A stretch of DNA of 64,000 nt, from contig NZ_QXGI01000004.1 of the NCBI RefSeq assembly GCF_003952025.1, positions 186,001 through 250,000 on the forward strand, in the 5' to 3' direction. Position numbers and translations under genes: made by a program. Positions 7,437 through 19,476 of this stretch are shown here, in pieces (position 1 is the first letter of the stretch; each line of letters begins with the position of its first letter). The notes under the pieces were generated by a model that ran no database searches, was not told where the DNA came from, and worked only from the letters and a program-made list of their open reading frames with translations. This DNA is from Bifidobacterium castoris (lineage in GTDB: Bacteria > Actinomycetota > Actinomycetes > Actinomycetales > Bifidobacteriaceae).

Positions 7437-9962
7437 ATGAGCGAAACGACGAACATGGCAACGCACCGCGACGTCCCGGGGGTGCCGGACGCGGACGAAC
7501 GGGGGTTGACGCAGGCCCAGGTCGCCGAGCGCGTCGAACGCGGGCAGACGAACGCCGTCAAGTCGTCGACGTCGCGTTCGCTGGCGGACATCGTGCGCGC
7601 GAACGTGTTCACGCTGTTCAACGGCATCATCCTGACGGCTATGGTCATGGTGCTCGTCGCCGGCTCATGGAAGGACGCCGTCTTCGGCTTCGTCATCATC
7701 ATCAACACCGGCATCGGCATCGTCACCGAGCTGCGCGCCAAGCGCACGCTCGACCGGCTGTCGATCCTCGTGGCCTCCGACTACCTCGTGCGCCGCGACG
7801 GCAGGGACGTCGACGTCCCCCACAACGGCATCGTCCTGGGCGATCTCCTGTGGCTGCGTTCGGGCGAGCAGGTGCCTGCGGACGCGACGATCGTCGAGAC
7901 ATGGGGGCTCGAGCTCGACGAATCGATGATCACCGGCGAATCGCGCACCGTGCGCAAGCAGGACGGCGACACCGTCTATTCGGGATCGACGGCCGTCTCC
8001 GGCATGGCCCTGGTGCACGTGACCGCCGTCGGCGCGCACAGCTACGCGGCGACGCTGACCGCGCAGGCGAAGGTGTACAAGAAGAACGTCTCCGACCTCA
8101 ACAAGGGCATCAACACGATCCTCAAGTTCATGACCCTCCTCGTCGTGCCGCTGTGCGTGCTGCTCATCGTCACGCAGATGAACACGGTGGGCGGCTGGTC
8201 GGCGGCGCTCGCGAGCGGCGCATGGCGCCAGGCCGTCGTCTCGTCGGTCGCCGGCGTCGTCGGCATGGTTCCCGAGGGGCTCGTGCTGCTCACATCGCTC
8301 AACTTCGCGCTCGCGGCGATCAGGCTCGCACGCAAGGACACGCTCGTCCAGGACCTCGATTCGGTCGAGACGCTCGCACGCGTCGACTGCCTCAACCTCG
8401 ACAAGACCGGCACGATCACCGACGGCGGCATCGTCTACGACGACTTCATCGCGCTGCCCGCCTGCACCGACAAGCGCCAGGCGATGCAGGCGCTCTACGA
8501 CCTGGCCAACGAGCAGAGCCCGAACGGCACCGGCCGCGCCGTGCTCGCCGGCCTGGGCGCGCAGGGCCTCACCGGCACCGCGGACCTGGAGCGCGTGCCG
8601 TTCTCGAGCGCGCGCAAATGGAGCGCCGTCGCGTTCCACGACGCCCCCGAGGCCGGCCCCGGCGGCGTATGGTACATGGGCGCCCCCGAAGTGCTGCTCT
8701 CCGCGCTTTCGACACCGTATCCGGACGTCCTCGAACAGGTCGACGGCTATGCGAACGACGGCATGCGTGTGCTGCTCGTCGCCCACGCGGTCGGCCCCGT
8801 CCCGGCCGATTTCGAGACCGACCCGAAGCTCGAGGCGGACGCGAGGCCGGTCGCGATCGTGCTGTGCTCCGAGCACATCCGTGCCGACGCCGAGCCGACG
8901 CTCGCCTGGTTCCGCGAGCAGGGCGTGCGCTGCCGCATCATCTCCGGCGACAACCCGGTGACCGTCGGCGCGATCGCCGGCAAGGTCAGGCTCACCGGCG
9001 ACCGCAAGCCGGTCGCGATGGACGCGCGCAAGCTGCCGCAGGACGTCGACGAGCTCGCGCGCGTCCTCGAAGGCGTCGACGTGCTCGGCCGCGTGCTGCC
9101 CGAACAGAAGAAGGCGATCGTGCAGGCGCTGCACACGCAGCGGCACGTCGTCGCGATGACCGGCGACGGCGTCAACGACGCGCTCGCGATCAAGGAGGCC
9201 GACCTCGGCATCGCGATGGGCAACGCGGCGCCTGCGACGAAGGCCGTCGCCGAGGTCGTGCTCGTCGACTCGAAGTTCTCGCATCTGCCCGACGTCGTCG
9301 CGCGCGGACGCCAGGTCATGGCGAACATGGAGCGCGTCGCGAGCCTGTTCCTGACGAAGACCGTCTATTCGGCGCTCATCTCCTTCGGCGTCGTGCTCAG
9401 CATGATCCCGTTCCCGTACCTGCCGCGGCACATCAGCTACATCGGCGCGCTGACGATCGGAGCGCCGGCGTTCCTGCTCGCGCTCGCGCCGAACACACGC
9501 CGCTACATCCCCGGCTTCCTGCGCCGCGTCTTCGCGTTCTCGCTGCCATGCGGCATCGCGACGGCGCTCGCCGTGCTGCTGTCCGCGTGGTTCATCCCGA
9601 GGATGATGGGCTGGGACGTGGCGTCCTGCGCGGCCGAGCTGACCTCATGGCGTTCGATGTGCGCGACGGTGCTGTTCGTCATGGGCGTCTACGTGCTCGC
9701 GCGCGTCGCGACGCCGCTCAACTCGTGGCGCGGCTGGCTCGTCGCGGCCTTCGCGGCGGCGGGCGTCGTCGGCATGTGCATCCCCTTCATCGCGCGCTTC
9801 TTCGCGTTCCAGCTTCCCGGAGGCAAGGCCCTGCTCGCGCTCGGCGTGCAGATCGTCATCGCGACGCTGCTCTTCGCGCTGAGCGTATGGCTGTTCCCGA
9901 AGTTCCTGCCGAAGGCGACGCGCACGGTCATCTCACAATACAAGCGCGTCTCCGGGCGTTGA
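7437..9962 (+). CDS. CtpE-like P-type cation-transporting ATPase
   Basis: This 841-residue membrane ATPase carries TGES in the actuator domain (~residue 166), PEGL in the membrane path, the phosphorylated Asp in DKTGTITDG (~322), a nucleotide-binding domain and the hinge TGDGVNDALAIKEAD. About ten membrane helices are predicted. The run PEGLVLLTSLNFAL, with a short regulatory N-terminus and no metal-binding CXXC, resembles mycobacterial CtpE, linked to calcium uptake; the ion here is inferred. TAGACT at 7424-7429 lies seven bases before the ATG without a ribosome site, so a leaderless start is likely. An in-frame ATG at 7455 is an alternative. Confidence 0.88.
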   Translation: MSETTNMATHRDVPGVPDADERGLTQAQVAERVERGQTNAVKSSTSRSLADIVRANVFTLFNGIILTAMVMVLVAGSWKDAVFGFVIIINTGIGIVTELRAKRTLDRLSILVASDYLVRRDGRDVDVPHNGIVLGDLLWLRSGEQVPADATIVETWGLELDESMITGESRTVRKQDGDTVYSGSTAVSGMALVHVTAVGAHSYAATLTAQAKVYKKNVSDLNKGINTILKFMTLLVVPLCVLLIVTQMNTVGGWSAALASGAWRQAVVSSVAGVVGMVPEGLVLLTSLNFALAAIRLARKDTLVQDLDSVETLARVDCLNLDKTGTITDGGIVYDDFIALPACTDKRQAMQALYDLANEQSPNGTGRAVLAGLGAQGLTGTADLERVPFSSARKWSAVAFHDAPEAGPGGVWYMGAPEVLLSALSTPYPDVLEQVDGYANDGMRVLLVAHAVGPVPADFETDPKLEADARPVAIVLCSEHIRADAEPTLAWFREQGVRCRIISGDNPVTVGAIAGKVRLTGDRKPVAMDARKLPQDVDELARVLEGVDVLGRVLPEQKKAIVQALHTQRHVVAMTGDGVNDALAIKEADLGIAMGNAAPATKAVAEVVLVDSKFSHLPDVVARGRQVMANMERVASLFLTKTVYSALISFGVVLSMIPFPYLPRHISYIGALTIGAPAFLLALAPNTRRYIPGFLRRVFAFSLPCGIATALAVLLSAWFIPRMMGWDVASCAAELTSWRSMCATVLFVMGVYVLARVATPLNSWRGWLVAAFAAAGVVGMCIPFIARFFAFQLPGGKALLALGVQIVIATLLFALSVWLFPKFLPKATRTVISQYKRVSGR

Positions 9963-10081
9963 AACATCGCCGCGGTATCCTCGTGCACGACGGCCGCGCT
10001 CGCGCACGACGCTGCGCGCGGCGAAGACAACGCAATCATGTGGGACAATCACAAGTTCGACACTGAAGTTCGGAGGAACCT

Positions 10082-12784
<2,703 letters not shown>

Positions 12785-12804
12785 ACCGTCCACGCCGCTT
12801 GCCG

Positions 12805-12860
12805 CGCATGATGAGGGGGCGTCCACGGAAGATCTTCCGTGGACGCCCCCTCATCATGCG
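12805..12860. terminator. Perfect 56-bp palindrome between convergent genes
   Basis: Bases 12805-12832 are the exact reverse complement of 12833-12860, with no spacer, centred on GATC. It lies between acnA (plus) and the small membrane protein gene (minus). As RNA on either strand it would form a very stable hairpin, so a bidirectional terminator is the likeliest role. Confidence 0.8.
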
Positions 12861-12913
12861 TCCGCCAAGGCGCAGCGGGCCGGGCCGCGTTCAGGGCCGC
12901 CCGGCCCATCGTC

Positions 12914-13177
12914 TTACTTGTCCGACTTGCCGGCGGCCTTCGCCGCCTGCTTCCTGTGCTCGTCGGCGACGATCGCGCGCACGCGCTCCTCCTGAAGCGC
13001 CTCGCGCTCCTGCTGCAGCCTGTCGTCCTTGGTGACGGGCGTGCGCACCTTGCCCATCTGCTGATAGGCGTCGATGATCCCGGCGCGCACGGCGGCGCGG
13101 ATCACGTAGTACAGCGCCCAGATGCTCAAAGCGGCCATGATGATCATGAACAGAATCGTGTAGATGCTACCGGCCAT
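12914..13177 (-). CDS. Small single-pass membrane protein
   Basis: This 87-residue protein has one N-terminal membrane helix (residues ~5-30, YTILFMIIMAALSIWALYYVI) and a charged, probably helical cytoplasmic tail rich in Q, E, R and K that may form a coiled coil. I recognise no family. The start at 13177 is set by AAAGGAG ten bases upstream; the frame stays open beyond it without good coding character. It is transcribed alone, convergent with acnA and divergent from the acetyltransferase gene. Confidence 0.8.
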   Translation of the reverse strand: MAGSIYTILFMIIMAALSIWALYYVIRAAVRAGIIDAYQQMGKVRTPVTKDDRLQQEREALQEERVRAIVADEHRKQAAKAAGKSDK

Positions 13178-13315
13178 GGTCGATGCTCCTTTCGATGTCC
13201 TCTTTCCTCGGGTGATGCCATCGTTGGCAAACACTGGCGTCATTATAGGCACCATCCGCGCGGCCGGCCGTTCTCTCGCCGCCGAGCACAAGGGCATCCG
13301 CTAGTATCCTGTGCT

Positions 13316-13969
13316 ATGACGAACAACGACGCCATGGACGAAGCGCCCGACACGCGCGAATACGACCGCATGCTCTCCGGCGAGCTCTACATCGCCGACG
13401 ACCCGTACCTGCACGCGCTCGGCGCCAGGCGGCGCCGCCTGCAGCAGCTGATCAACACCTCCGACTGGGACGCCTTCGCCGAGCGAGACCGGCTATTCCA
13501 TGAACTGCTCGGCGCGTTCGGCGAAGGCTCGTACATCGAGCCGCCGTTCCGCTGCGACTACGGGTGCAACATCGCCATCGGCCGCGACTTCTACGCGAAC
13601 ACCGACTGCATCATCCTCGACGTCGCTCCGGTCACGATCGGCGACAACGTGTTCTTCGGCCCGCGCGTCGCCCTGTACACGCCGTACCATCCGATCGACG
13701 CGGCCACGCGCGACGAGCAGCTCGAGGGCGGCCTGCCGATCCGTATAGGCTCCGATGTCTGGTTCGGCGGCGGCGTGACCGTCTGCCCGGGTGTGACGAT
13801 CGGCGACGACGTCGTCGTCGGCGCCGGATCCGTCGTCACGAAGGACGTCCCCGCGCATTCCGTGGCCGTCGGCAACCCGGCGCATGCCGTGCGCACGATC
13901 GGCGAGGAGGACCGCATCCGCTGGCGTGCACGTGCCGACGAATACCGCGCGTGGAAGGGCATGCGCTAG
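13316..13969 (+). CDS. Maltose/galactoside-type O-acetyltransferase
   Basis: This 217-residue protein has a Mac-type N-terminal domain (EYDRMLSGELYIADDPYL) followed by left-handed beta-helix hexapeptide repeats (FRCDYGCNIAIGRDFYAN, VTIGDNVFFGPRV, GSDVWFGGGVTVCPGVTIG). It should transfer acetyl from acetyl-CoA to a sugar hydroxyl, like LacA or Maa; the acceptor is unknown. The catalytic-region His is in TPYHPID. TAGTAT at 13302-13307 sits eight bases before the ATG, which suggests a leaderless message. The nicotinamidase gene follows with its own -10 box. Confidence 0.88.
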   Translation: MTNNDAMDEAPDTREYDRMLSGELYIADDPYLHALGARRRRLQQLINTSDWDAFAERDRLFHELLGAFGEGSYIEPPFRCDYGCNIAIGRDFYANTDCIILDVAPVTIGDNVFFGPRVALYTPYHPIDAATRDEQLEGGLPIRIGSDVWFGGGVTVCPGVTIGDDVVVGAGSVVTKDVPAHSVAVGNPAHAVRTIGEEDRIRWRARADEYRAWKGMR

Positions 13970-14031
13970 CGCGGTCCATGCACGGCGCGCGGCGGGGCGC
14001 ATGCGAAGGCATGTGCATTAGAATGGCGAAC

Positions 14032-14667
14032 GTGTGCACGAAGAGGACAGCATTGATCATCGTCGACGTTCAGCCGACGTTCACCGAGGGCGGCGAACTC
14101 GCCGTCGAGGGCGGCGACGCCGTCGCCCGGACCATCCATGACTTCGTCGGGCGCTACGGGGACCGCTACGCGCTCATCGCCACGACGCAGGACTGGCATA
14201 TCGACCCGGGCGACCACTGGTCGGACGAGCCGGACTATGTGGACACATGGCCGCGGCACGGCGTCGCCGGATCGGCGAACGCGCGGCTGCACCCGGCGAT
14301 CGGCTCGCTCGACGTGCCGCACCACATCAGGAAGGGCCAGTACGCGGCCGCCTACTCCGGCTTCGACGGCATCGAGGACAACGGCGAACGCGTCCCGACA
14401 CGCGAAGAGGTCGAGGCGGCGCTCGCCGAAGGGCGCACGCTCGACGGCCTGCTGCGCGCACATGGCGTCGAGCGTGTCGACATCGTCGGCATCGCGCTGT
14501 CGCACTGCGTGCGCGACACGGCACTCGACGCGGCCTTGCGCGGTTACGAGACGCGTGTCTACGAGGACCTGACCGTGCCCGTGAGCGCCGAACTCGGCGC
14601 GCGGGCCGTCGAGGCGATGCGCGCCGCCGGCGTCACGATCATCGAGGGGGAACGATATGTCGATTAG
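14032..14667 (+). CDS. pncA: Nicotinamidase / isochorismatase-family hydrolase
   Basis: This protein of ~211 residues converts nicotinamide to nicotinate for NAD salvage. The catalytic triad is visible: Asp in IIVDVQPTF, Lys in HHIRKGQY and Cys in ALSHCVRDTA. The metal site is in DWHIDPGDHW. I chose the GTG at 14032 because TAGAAT (14019-14024) lies exactly seven bases upstream, the spacing seen for other leaderless genes here; ATGs at 14011 and 14023 would overlap that box. The stop overlaps the next gene by 11 bases. Confidence 0.85.
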   Translation: MCTKRTALIIVDVQPTFTEGGELAVEGGDAVARTIHDFVGRYGDRYALIATTQDWHIDPGDHWSDEPDYVDTWPRHGVAGSANARLHPAIGSLDVPHHIRKGQYAAAYSGFDGIEDNGERVPTREEVEAALAEGRTLDGLLRAHGVERVDIVGIALSHCVRDTALDAALRGYETRVYEDLTVPVSAELGARAVEAMRAAGVTIIEGERYVD

Positions 14668-16732
14668 CGCGAGCGAGAAACCGTTGTCGAGGGTGTTCAC
14701 CTCCGACTACCGTTTCGCGATTCCCGCGTTCCAGCGCGCGTACAGCTGGCACGACGCGCAGATGAGGCAGCTCATCGAGGACGTGGCCGACGCGTGCGCC
14801 GTCGACGACGGCCCGTATTTCCTCGGTTCGCTGATCCTCGTGCGCGACGAGCGCGGCATGCACCAGGTCATCGACGGCCAGCAGCGCCTCGTGTCGCTGT
14901 CAATCGTCTTCTCGGTGCTGCTCACGCTGGAGGACGACCCGCAGCTGGCCGAGAGCCTGCGGGGCCTGCTCACCGAGACCGGCGACAAGCTGCGCGGCAT
15001 CGTCGCCGAGCCGAGGCTGAGCCTGCGCGAGCAGGACGAGGGCTTCTTCCGCGAATACGTGCAGCGCGGCGACCTCGAGGCGCTTTTCGACCTGCGCGAG
15101 GCCGACATCGCGACGCAGGCGCAGCGCAACATTCAGACGAACGCGAAATGCGCGTACGACATGCTCGCCCCGCTCAGGGACGACGAACGCCGCCGCTTCG
15201 CCTCCTACCTCGTCAACGACGTCATGTTCGTCATCGTGACGACCGACGACATCTCCGGCGCCTACCGCATCTTCGACGTCATGAACATGCGCGGCATGCC
15301 GCTGACGCCGTCCGACGTCTTCAAGGCGAAGGTCGTCTCCGGCATCTCGAGCGCCGCGCGCGACGTCTACGCGCGCTACTGGGACGACATCATGGAGCCG
15401 ATGGGCGACGACAACGCGCGCATCGAGCGATTCTTCGCCGACCTCGACCTCATCTTCACGCGCACGCCGATGTGCCAGTCGCTGCTCGCCGACTTCAGCG
15501 ACCATGTGATCGCGAAATACATCGGCGACGGGCAGTGCATCGAATTCATCGACGATGTGTTGCGGCCGTACGCTATCTGCGACGAGATCCTGCACAAGCC
15601 GGGCGAGAGCCTGCTGCCGACGAAGGTGCGCGACCTGCTCGCCGGCCTCGCCGACTATCCGTACGACGACTGGAAACCGGTGGCGCTGTGGGCGCTCGTG
15701 CATTCGCTCAAGCATCTCGACGACCCCGATACCGTCGTCTTCGAAAGCTCCGGCAGGGTCGGGCCGCACGTCTCGATGCACGACGGCGAACGGCTCGTGC
15801 AGATCCTCACGCTGCTCGACCGCGTCACCGGCATCGACTGCCTCAACGGCAAATCCGAGCTCGAACGGCGCACCCGTTCGGCGACGATCGTGCGCGACCT
15901 GAGGAAGGGGACGCCGCTGCAGCGCGTCGCCGGCTTCCACGTCAGCGGGGACGAGCAGCGGCTCGCGATGCTGCATCTGCGCGGCGAGCTGTCAATCGAT
16001 GCCGGCATGAGGCGGCTGCTGCTCATCCGCGCGAACGAACAGCTCGCCGGCGAACGCATCACGCGGCCGCGCAGCCTCAACGCCGTGCCGATCATCCCCG
16101 AGCACGTCCCGGCGAGGTCGCCGTTCGCGTCGTGGCCGGCCGGCACCTGCGACTACTGGGCGGAGCGCATCGGCAACTTCGTGCTCACGCAGACGATGCC
16201 GCGTTCGCTCGAGGACGTCGACGATTTCGCGACGCGGCGCAACTTCATCCTGCGTTCCGCCAGCTCGCAGCGTTTCCCGCTCACGCGCGCGCTGCTCGAC
16301 CTCGAGACGCTCACGCCGCAGTTCCTCGAGCTGCGCCAGAGGCAGATCATCGACCTCATCGCGCAGGCGTGGCACATCAGCTACGAGGACGTCGTCGTCG
16401 CCGAACAGGAGGAGCGGCGCCGTGAACGCACCGGCGTCGGCACGCATCGTCCGAAGCGTACGTCGAAGCGCGTGACGGTCGCCGAGGTCGTGCGCGCCGG
16501 TCTGCTCAGGCCCGGCGACCGCTTCGTGTGGGTGCGTCCGCGCAAGCACGAGACATGGGTCATCACCGTCGTCGAGGACGGTTTCCGTGGCGAGGACGGC
16601 ACCGAATACGCGACGCCGACGGCCGCGGCGCGCGCTGTCGGCGGCGCGAGCGTGAGCCTCAACGTCTGGAAGCGCGAGTCGGACGGCCGTGCGTTGAGCG
16701 ACATCTGGAAGGCGTACCGCGCCGCGATGTGA
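14657..16732 (+). CDS. DUF262/DUF1524 GmrSD-like nuclease with RAMA-like C-terminus
   Basis: The protein has 691 residues. The N-terminal DUF262 (ParB/Srx-like) domain carries the nucleotide-handling motif IDGQQRL (~residues 74-80) and FQRAYSW. A central helical part leads to a DUF1524 (HNH) domain at ~475-575, with PEHVP in place of IEHILPQ, then GNFVLT and RQRQIIDLIAQAW. The last ~75 residues (LRPGDRFVWVRP, then DGTEYATPTAAARAVGG) look like a RAMA/DUF4357 DNA-associated domain. The architecture matches type IV modification-dependent restriction enzymes such as GmrSD, so defence is the likely role. The HNH asparagine is not obvious. It overlaps the nicotinamidase gene by 11 bases. Confidence 0.82.
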   Translation: MSISASEKPLSRVFTSDYRFAIPAFQRAYSWHDAQMRQLIEDVADACAVDDGPYFLGSLILVRDERGMHQVIDGQQRLVSLSIVFSVLLTLEDDPQLAESLRGLLTETGDKLRGIVAEPRLSLREQDEGFFREYVQRGDLEALFDLREADIATQAQRNIQTNAKCAYDMLAPLRDDERRRFASYLVNDVMFVIVTTDDISGAYRIFDVMNMRGMPLTPSDVFKAKVVSGISSAARDVYARYWDDIMEPMGDDNARIERFFADLDLIFTRTPMCQSLLADFSDHVIAKYIGDGQCIEFIDDVLRPYAICDEILHKPGESLLPTKVRDLLAGLADYPYDDWKPVALWALVHSLKHLDDPDTVVFESSGRVGPHVSMHDGERLVQILTLLDRVTGIDCLNGKSELERRTRSATIVRDLRKGTPLQRVAGFHVSGDEQRLAMLHLRGELSIDAGMRRLLLIRANEQLAGERITRPRSLNAVPIIPEHVPARSPFASWPAGTCDYWAERIGNFVLTQTMPRSLEDVDDFATRRNFILRSASSQRFPLTRALLDLETLTPQFLELRQRQIIDLIAQAWHISYEDVVVAEQEERRRERTGVGTHRPKRTSKRVTVAEVVRAGLLRPGDRFVWVRPRKHETWVITVVEDGFRGEDGTEYATPTAAARAVGGASVSLNVWKRESDGRALSDIWKAYRAAM

Positions 16733-16795
16733 TCCGCTGGTCCGCTGATCCGCGAATGTCGCGGGTGCGGTTCGCGCGCGGGGGTATCGCGAAGC

Positions 16796-16852
16796 GGCCC
16801 CGCCGCGATCGGAACAGGTGCGGATTGCATCCATTCCGATCGCGGCGGGGCC
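16796..16852. terminator. Hairpin terminator between convergent genes
   Basis: Perfect 19-base arms (16796-16814 and 16834-16852) with a 19-base loop lie between the DUF262 gene (plus) and the ABC permease gene (minus). A bidirectional terminator is likely. Confidence 0.75.
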
Positions 16853-16874
16853 TCCTCATGCCCGGTGCGGGCCG

Positions 16875-18176
16875 TCAGACCTCGGCGAGCTGCGTGGCAC
16901 CCGGCGCGGACAGATCGGGGCGGTTGCGGCGCAGTTTCGAGAAGGCCAAGCCGAGGCAGATGAACGCGACGCCGAAGAGCAGGACGAGGCCGCTGCAGGA
17001 GAGCCACGCGCCGGCGTCGATGCGGCCGTCGACGCCGTTGACCGCGTCGACCGATTGGCAGAACCACCAGCCCGGCAGCAGCTTGCCGATCGCGATCATC
17101 GCCTTCGGCATCATGTCGATCGGGAAGGCCATGCCGGACGTGAACATGACGAGCAGGCCGAACACGTTCGCGACCGCGTTGACGGCGACGGCGTTGGCCG
17201 ACAGCATGCTGATCATGAATCCGGCGGCCACCGCGACAAGCGCGTAGATCGCGAGCGAGAGGCCGCAGTACATGATCGTCGCCGGCGGGATGCCGTCGAC
17301 CGGCAGTCCGGCGAGCATGGGCAGCGCGAGCGACGCGGCCCAGTACAGCAGGCTGACGACGACGCCGAAGAGCGCGCAGCCGGCGAACTGCTGGATGACC
17401 ATCGCGCCGGTGCGCTGCGGCGACGCGTACAGGCGGCGGCGCACGTTCGACTCGGCGAAGGAGTTCATCGTCAGCGCCGTGCACACGAGCATCGCGGCGA
17501 GCAGCGGGTAGACGCCCATCCTGACGGTCGTCACATAGGCGACGCGCGCCGACTCCTGCCTGTCGGTCGCCGCCTGCGGGTCGTCGGCGACGTGGATCGC
17601 CGGGTAGGCATCCGGGTCGTCGGCGAGCGCGTCGACGACGTTCGTCGCGGCCTCGCCGAGCGTCGCCGGCGTCGTCGACGCGCCGGTCGCGCTCTGACGG
17701 GCGAGCGCCTCGAGGCGCGTCAGACGCAGGAAGTCGTCGACCTCGAGCTTGGCGAGCGAGCCGTAGGCGCCGGTGAAGCTGACGACGACGTCGAGCCGCG
17801 GCTCGTCGCCGCCGTCGGCGAGCGCGTCGGCGAAACGCTGCGTGTAGCCGTCGGGGATGATGACGATCAGATCGGCGTAGTTGGACGCGGCCGCCGTCTG
17901 CAGCTGCTCGCCGGTCGTGCCGACGTCGACGAGGTCGCAGTCCTTGGTGAGGAAGCCGCGCAGCGCCTCGTCGAGCGCCTCGCCGTGCGCGTCGCGGTTG
18001 ACGACGGCGACTTCGGGGCGCGTCGCCTCGAAGGTGACCGAGTTGTCCGTCTTGGACAGGTCGGTGACCATCGACCAGCTCAGGCCGAACATCATCAGGC
18101 ACAGCCATACGACGTAGATGAGGATCATCAGACGTTGCGCCAGCAGGATCTTCAACGTGGTTTTAAAGGTGTGCAT
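16875..18176 (-). CDS. ABC-2 type exporter permease, second subunit
   Basis: This 433-residue permease has one N-terminal membrane helix (MLILIYVVWLCLMMFG-like region), a large extracytoplasmic domain (~40-230) and five or six C-terminal helices, the ABC2_membrane_3 layout. It starts inside the preceding permease gene (14-base overlap), so the two are made together and probably form a heterodimer with the ATPase upstream. Such systems export drugs, peptides or lipids. The facing two-component system suggests induction by a cell-envelope or antibiotic signal. Substrate unknown. Confidence 0.85.
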   Translation of the reverse strand: MHTFKTTLKILLAQRLMILIYVVWLCLMMFGLSWSMVTDLSKTDNSVTFEATRPEVAVVNRDAHGEALDEALRGFLTKDCDLVDVGTTGEQLQTAAASNYADLIVIIPDGYTQRFADALADGGDEPRLDVVVSFTGAYGSLAKLEVDDFLRLTRLEALARQSATGASTTPATLGEAATNVVDALADDPDAYPAIHVADDPQAATDRQESARVAYVTTVRMGVYPLLAAMLVCTALTMNSFAESNVRRRLYASPQRTGAMVIQQFAGCALFGVVVSLLYWAASLALPMLAGLPVDGIPPATIMYCGLSLAIYALVAVAAGFMISMLSANAVAVNAVANVFGLLVMFTSGMAFPIDMMPKAMIAIGKLLPGWWFCQSVDAVNGVDGRIDAGAWLSCSGLVLLFGVAFICLGLAFSKLRRNRPDLSAPGATQLAEV

Positions 18177-19440
18177 AGCGCTGCCTCCTGAGGAACACGG
18201 TCGCGAGGGCGAGGGCGAGGACCGCCATCGTCAGCAGGATGCCGACGGTGCGGAAGAACGGGGCGTAGGAGTCGTAGTAGAGGATGTCGTAGAACAGGTT
18301 CGTCACCTGCTGCGTGGGGTTGACGGCGGCCACGAACGGTGCATGGCGCTGGATCCAGTCGCTCAGCGCCATCGCGCCCGAGCCGTACAGGCCGCTGAGC
18401 AGTGAGAGCGCGCAGGAGAACGCCGTCGTCAGGCCGACCTTCGCGCCGGCGCTCAGCTTCGGCAGCGAGCCGAGCAATGTGCCGAGCGCGTTCGCCGTGA
18501 ACGAGGCGACGACGATCGCGAGCAGCGTGGCGCCCCAGCGTCCGCCGAAGGAGATGCGGCAGACGAAGCGGATGTAGAGCAGCGCGACGAGCAGCGAGCA
18601 GAAGGTGCACAGCCAGCTGGCGAGGAATCCGCCCATCAGCTGCCTGAAGCGCGTGAGCGGCGCGAGCGAGCGGCGCGTGCCGAGCGCGGAGAGGTTGGCC
18701 TGCGTCGAGCACACCGTCGTCACGGCGAAGGTCATCGCCATCAGCGCCGTCATCGCGAGCAGCGCGTAGTAGTAGCGGGCGCTTTCGTCGGGCCTGAAGT
18801 TCGTCAGGCGCACCTGACGTGTGAACTCGGGTGTGTCCCCGGCGGCCGTCTGGAAGACGGGGTCGGCGAGCGCGGTCGGGTCGGTGCGCATGATCTGCCC
18901 GACCGTCAGCGTCTGCCGGTTGAACAGGCCGAAGGCGCCGTTGAGGATGCTCAGCGACACCGTCAGGCCGGTCGATCCCATCGCGTCGTTCGCGTTCGAT
19001 ACGGTCGCGCGGCTGATCGTCATGTGCGGCAGGCCCGCGTCGTCGGCGGCGATGAAGCCGCGCACGTCGTCGTCGGCGTTGATCAGCGCCGTCGCCGCGG
19101 CCGCGTCGTCGACGGCGGTCAGCTCGAGCAGGTCGCGCAGGTCGACGCCGCCGGATGACGCCGTGTCGGCCGCGGGCGCTTCCGCGTCGGCGGCGCATGC
19201 GGTTGCGCGAAGCGGCGTGCGCTGCATCGCGTCGAGCAGCCGCCGCGCCCCGTCCGCCCTGCAGTAGGCGTCGTCGGTCACGACGGCGAAGCGCATCGTC
19301 GTGACCTCATAGGTGGCCGCCAGGTTGCCGAACATGCCGAGGAACATCGTCGACAGCAGGATCGGGAAGCAGAACAGCCAGAACAAGGAGGACTTCTCGC
19401 GCAGGTTGATGCGCAAGGTCGTCAGGAATGTGCTCCACAT
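18163..19440 (-). CDS. ABC-2 type exporter permease, first subunit
   Basis: This 425-residue permease has the same plan as its partner: N-terminal helix (SSLFWLFCFPILLSTMFLGM), an extracytoplasmic domain up to ~residue 220, then about five helices including YYALLAMTALMAMTFAV and LAIVVASFTANALGTLLG. An AGGGAGAG ribosome site precedes the ATG at 19440. It lies 36 bases downstream of the ATPase gene and overlaps the second permease gene by 14 bases, giving a three-gene export operon. Confidence 0.85.
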   Translation of the reverse strand: MWSTFLTTLRINLREKSSLFWLFCFPILLSTMFLGMFGNLAATYEVTTMRFAVVTDDAYCRADGARRLLDAMQRTPLRATACAADAEAPAADTASSGGVDLRDLLELTAVDDAAAATALINADDDVRGFIAADDAGLPHMTISRATVSNANDAMGSTGLTVSLSILNGAFGLFNRQTLTVGQIMRTDPTALADPVFQTAAGDTPEFTRQVRLTNFRPDESARYYYALLAMTALMAMTFAVTTVCSTQANLSALGTRRSLAPLTRFRQLMGGFLASWLCTFCSLLVALLYIRFVCRISFGGRWGATLLAIVVASFTANALGTLLGSLPKLSAGAKVGLTTAFSCALSLLSGLYGSGAMALSDWIQRHAPFVAAVNPTQQVTNLFYDILYYDSYAPFFRTVGILLTMAVLALALATVFLRRQRYAHL

Positions 19441-19476
19441 CGTCGCTCTCCCTTCGTTGGATTGGTCGGCGCGGCC

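Noticed and set aside
10051-10071. AAGTTCG direct repeat before acnA, at first resembling a LexA site
   Set aside because: The halves are direct, not inverted, and do not fit TCGAAC-N4-GTTCGA; no regulator can be named.
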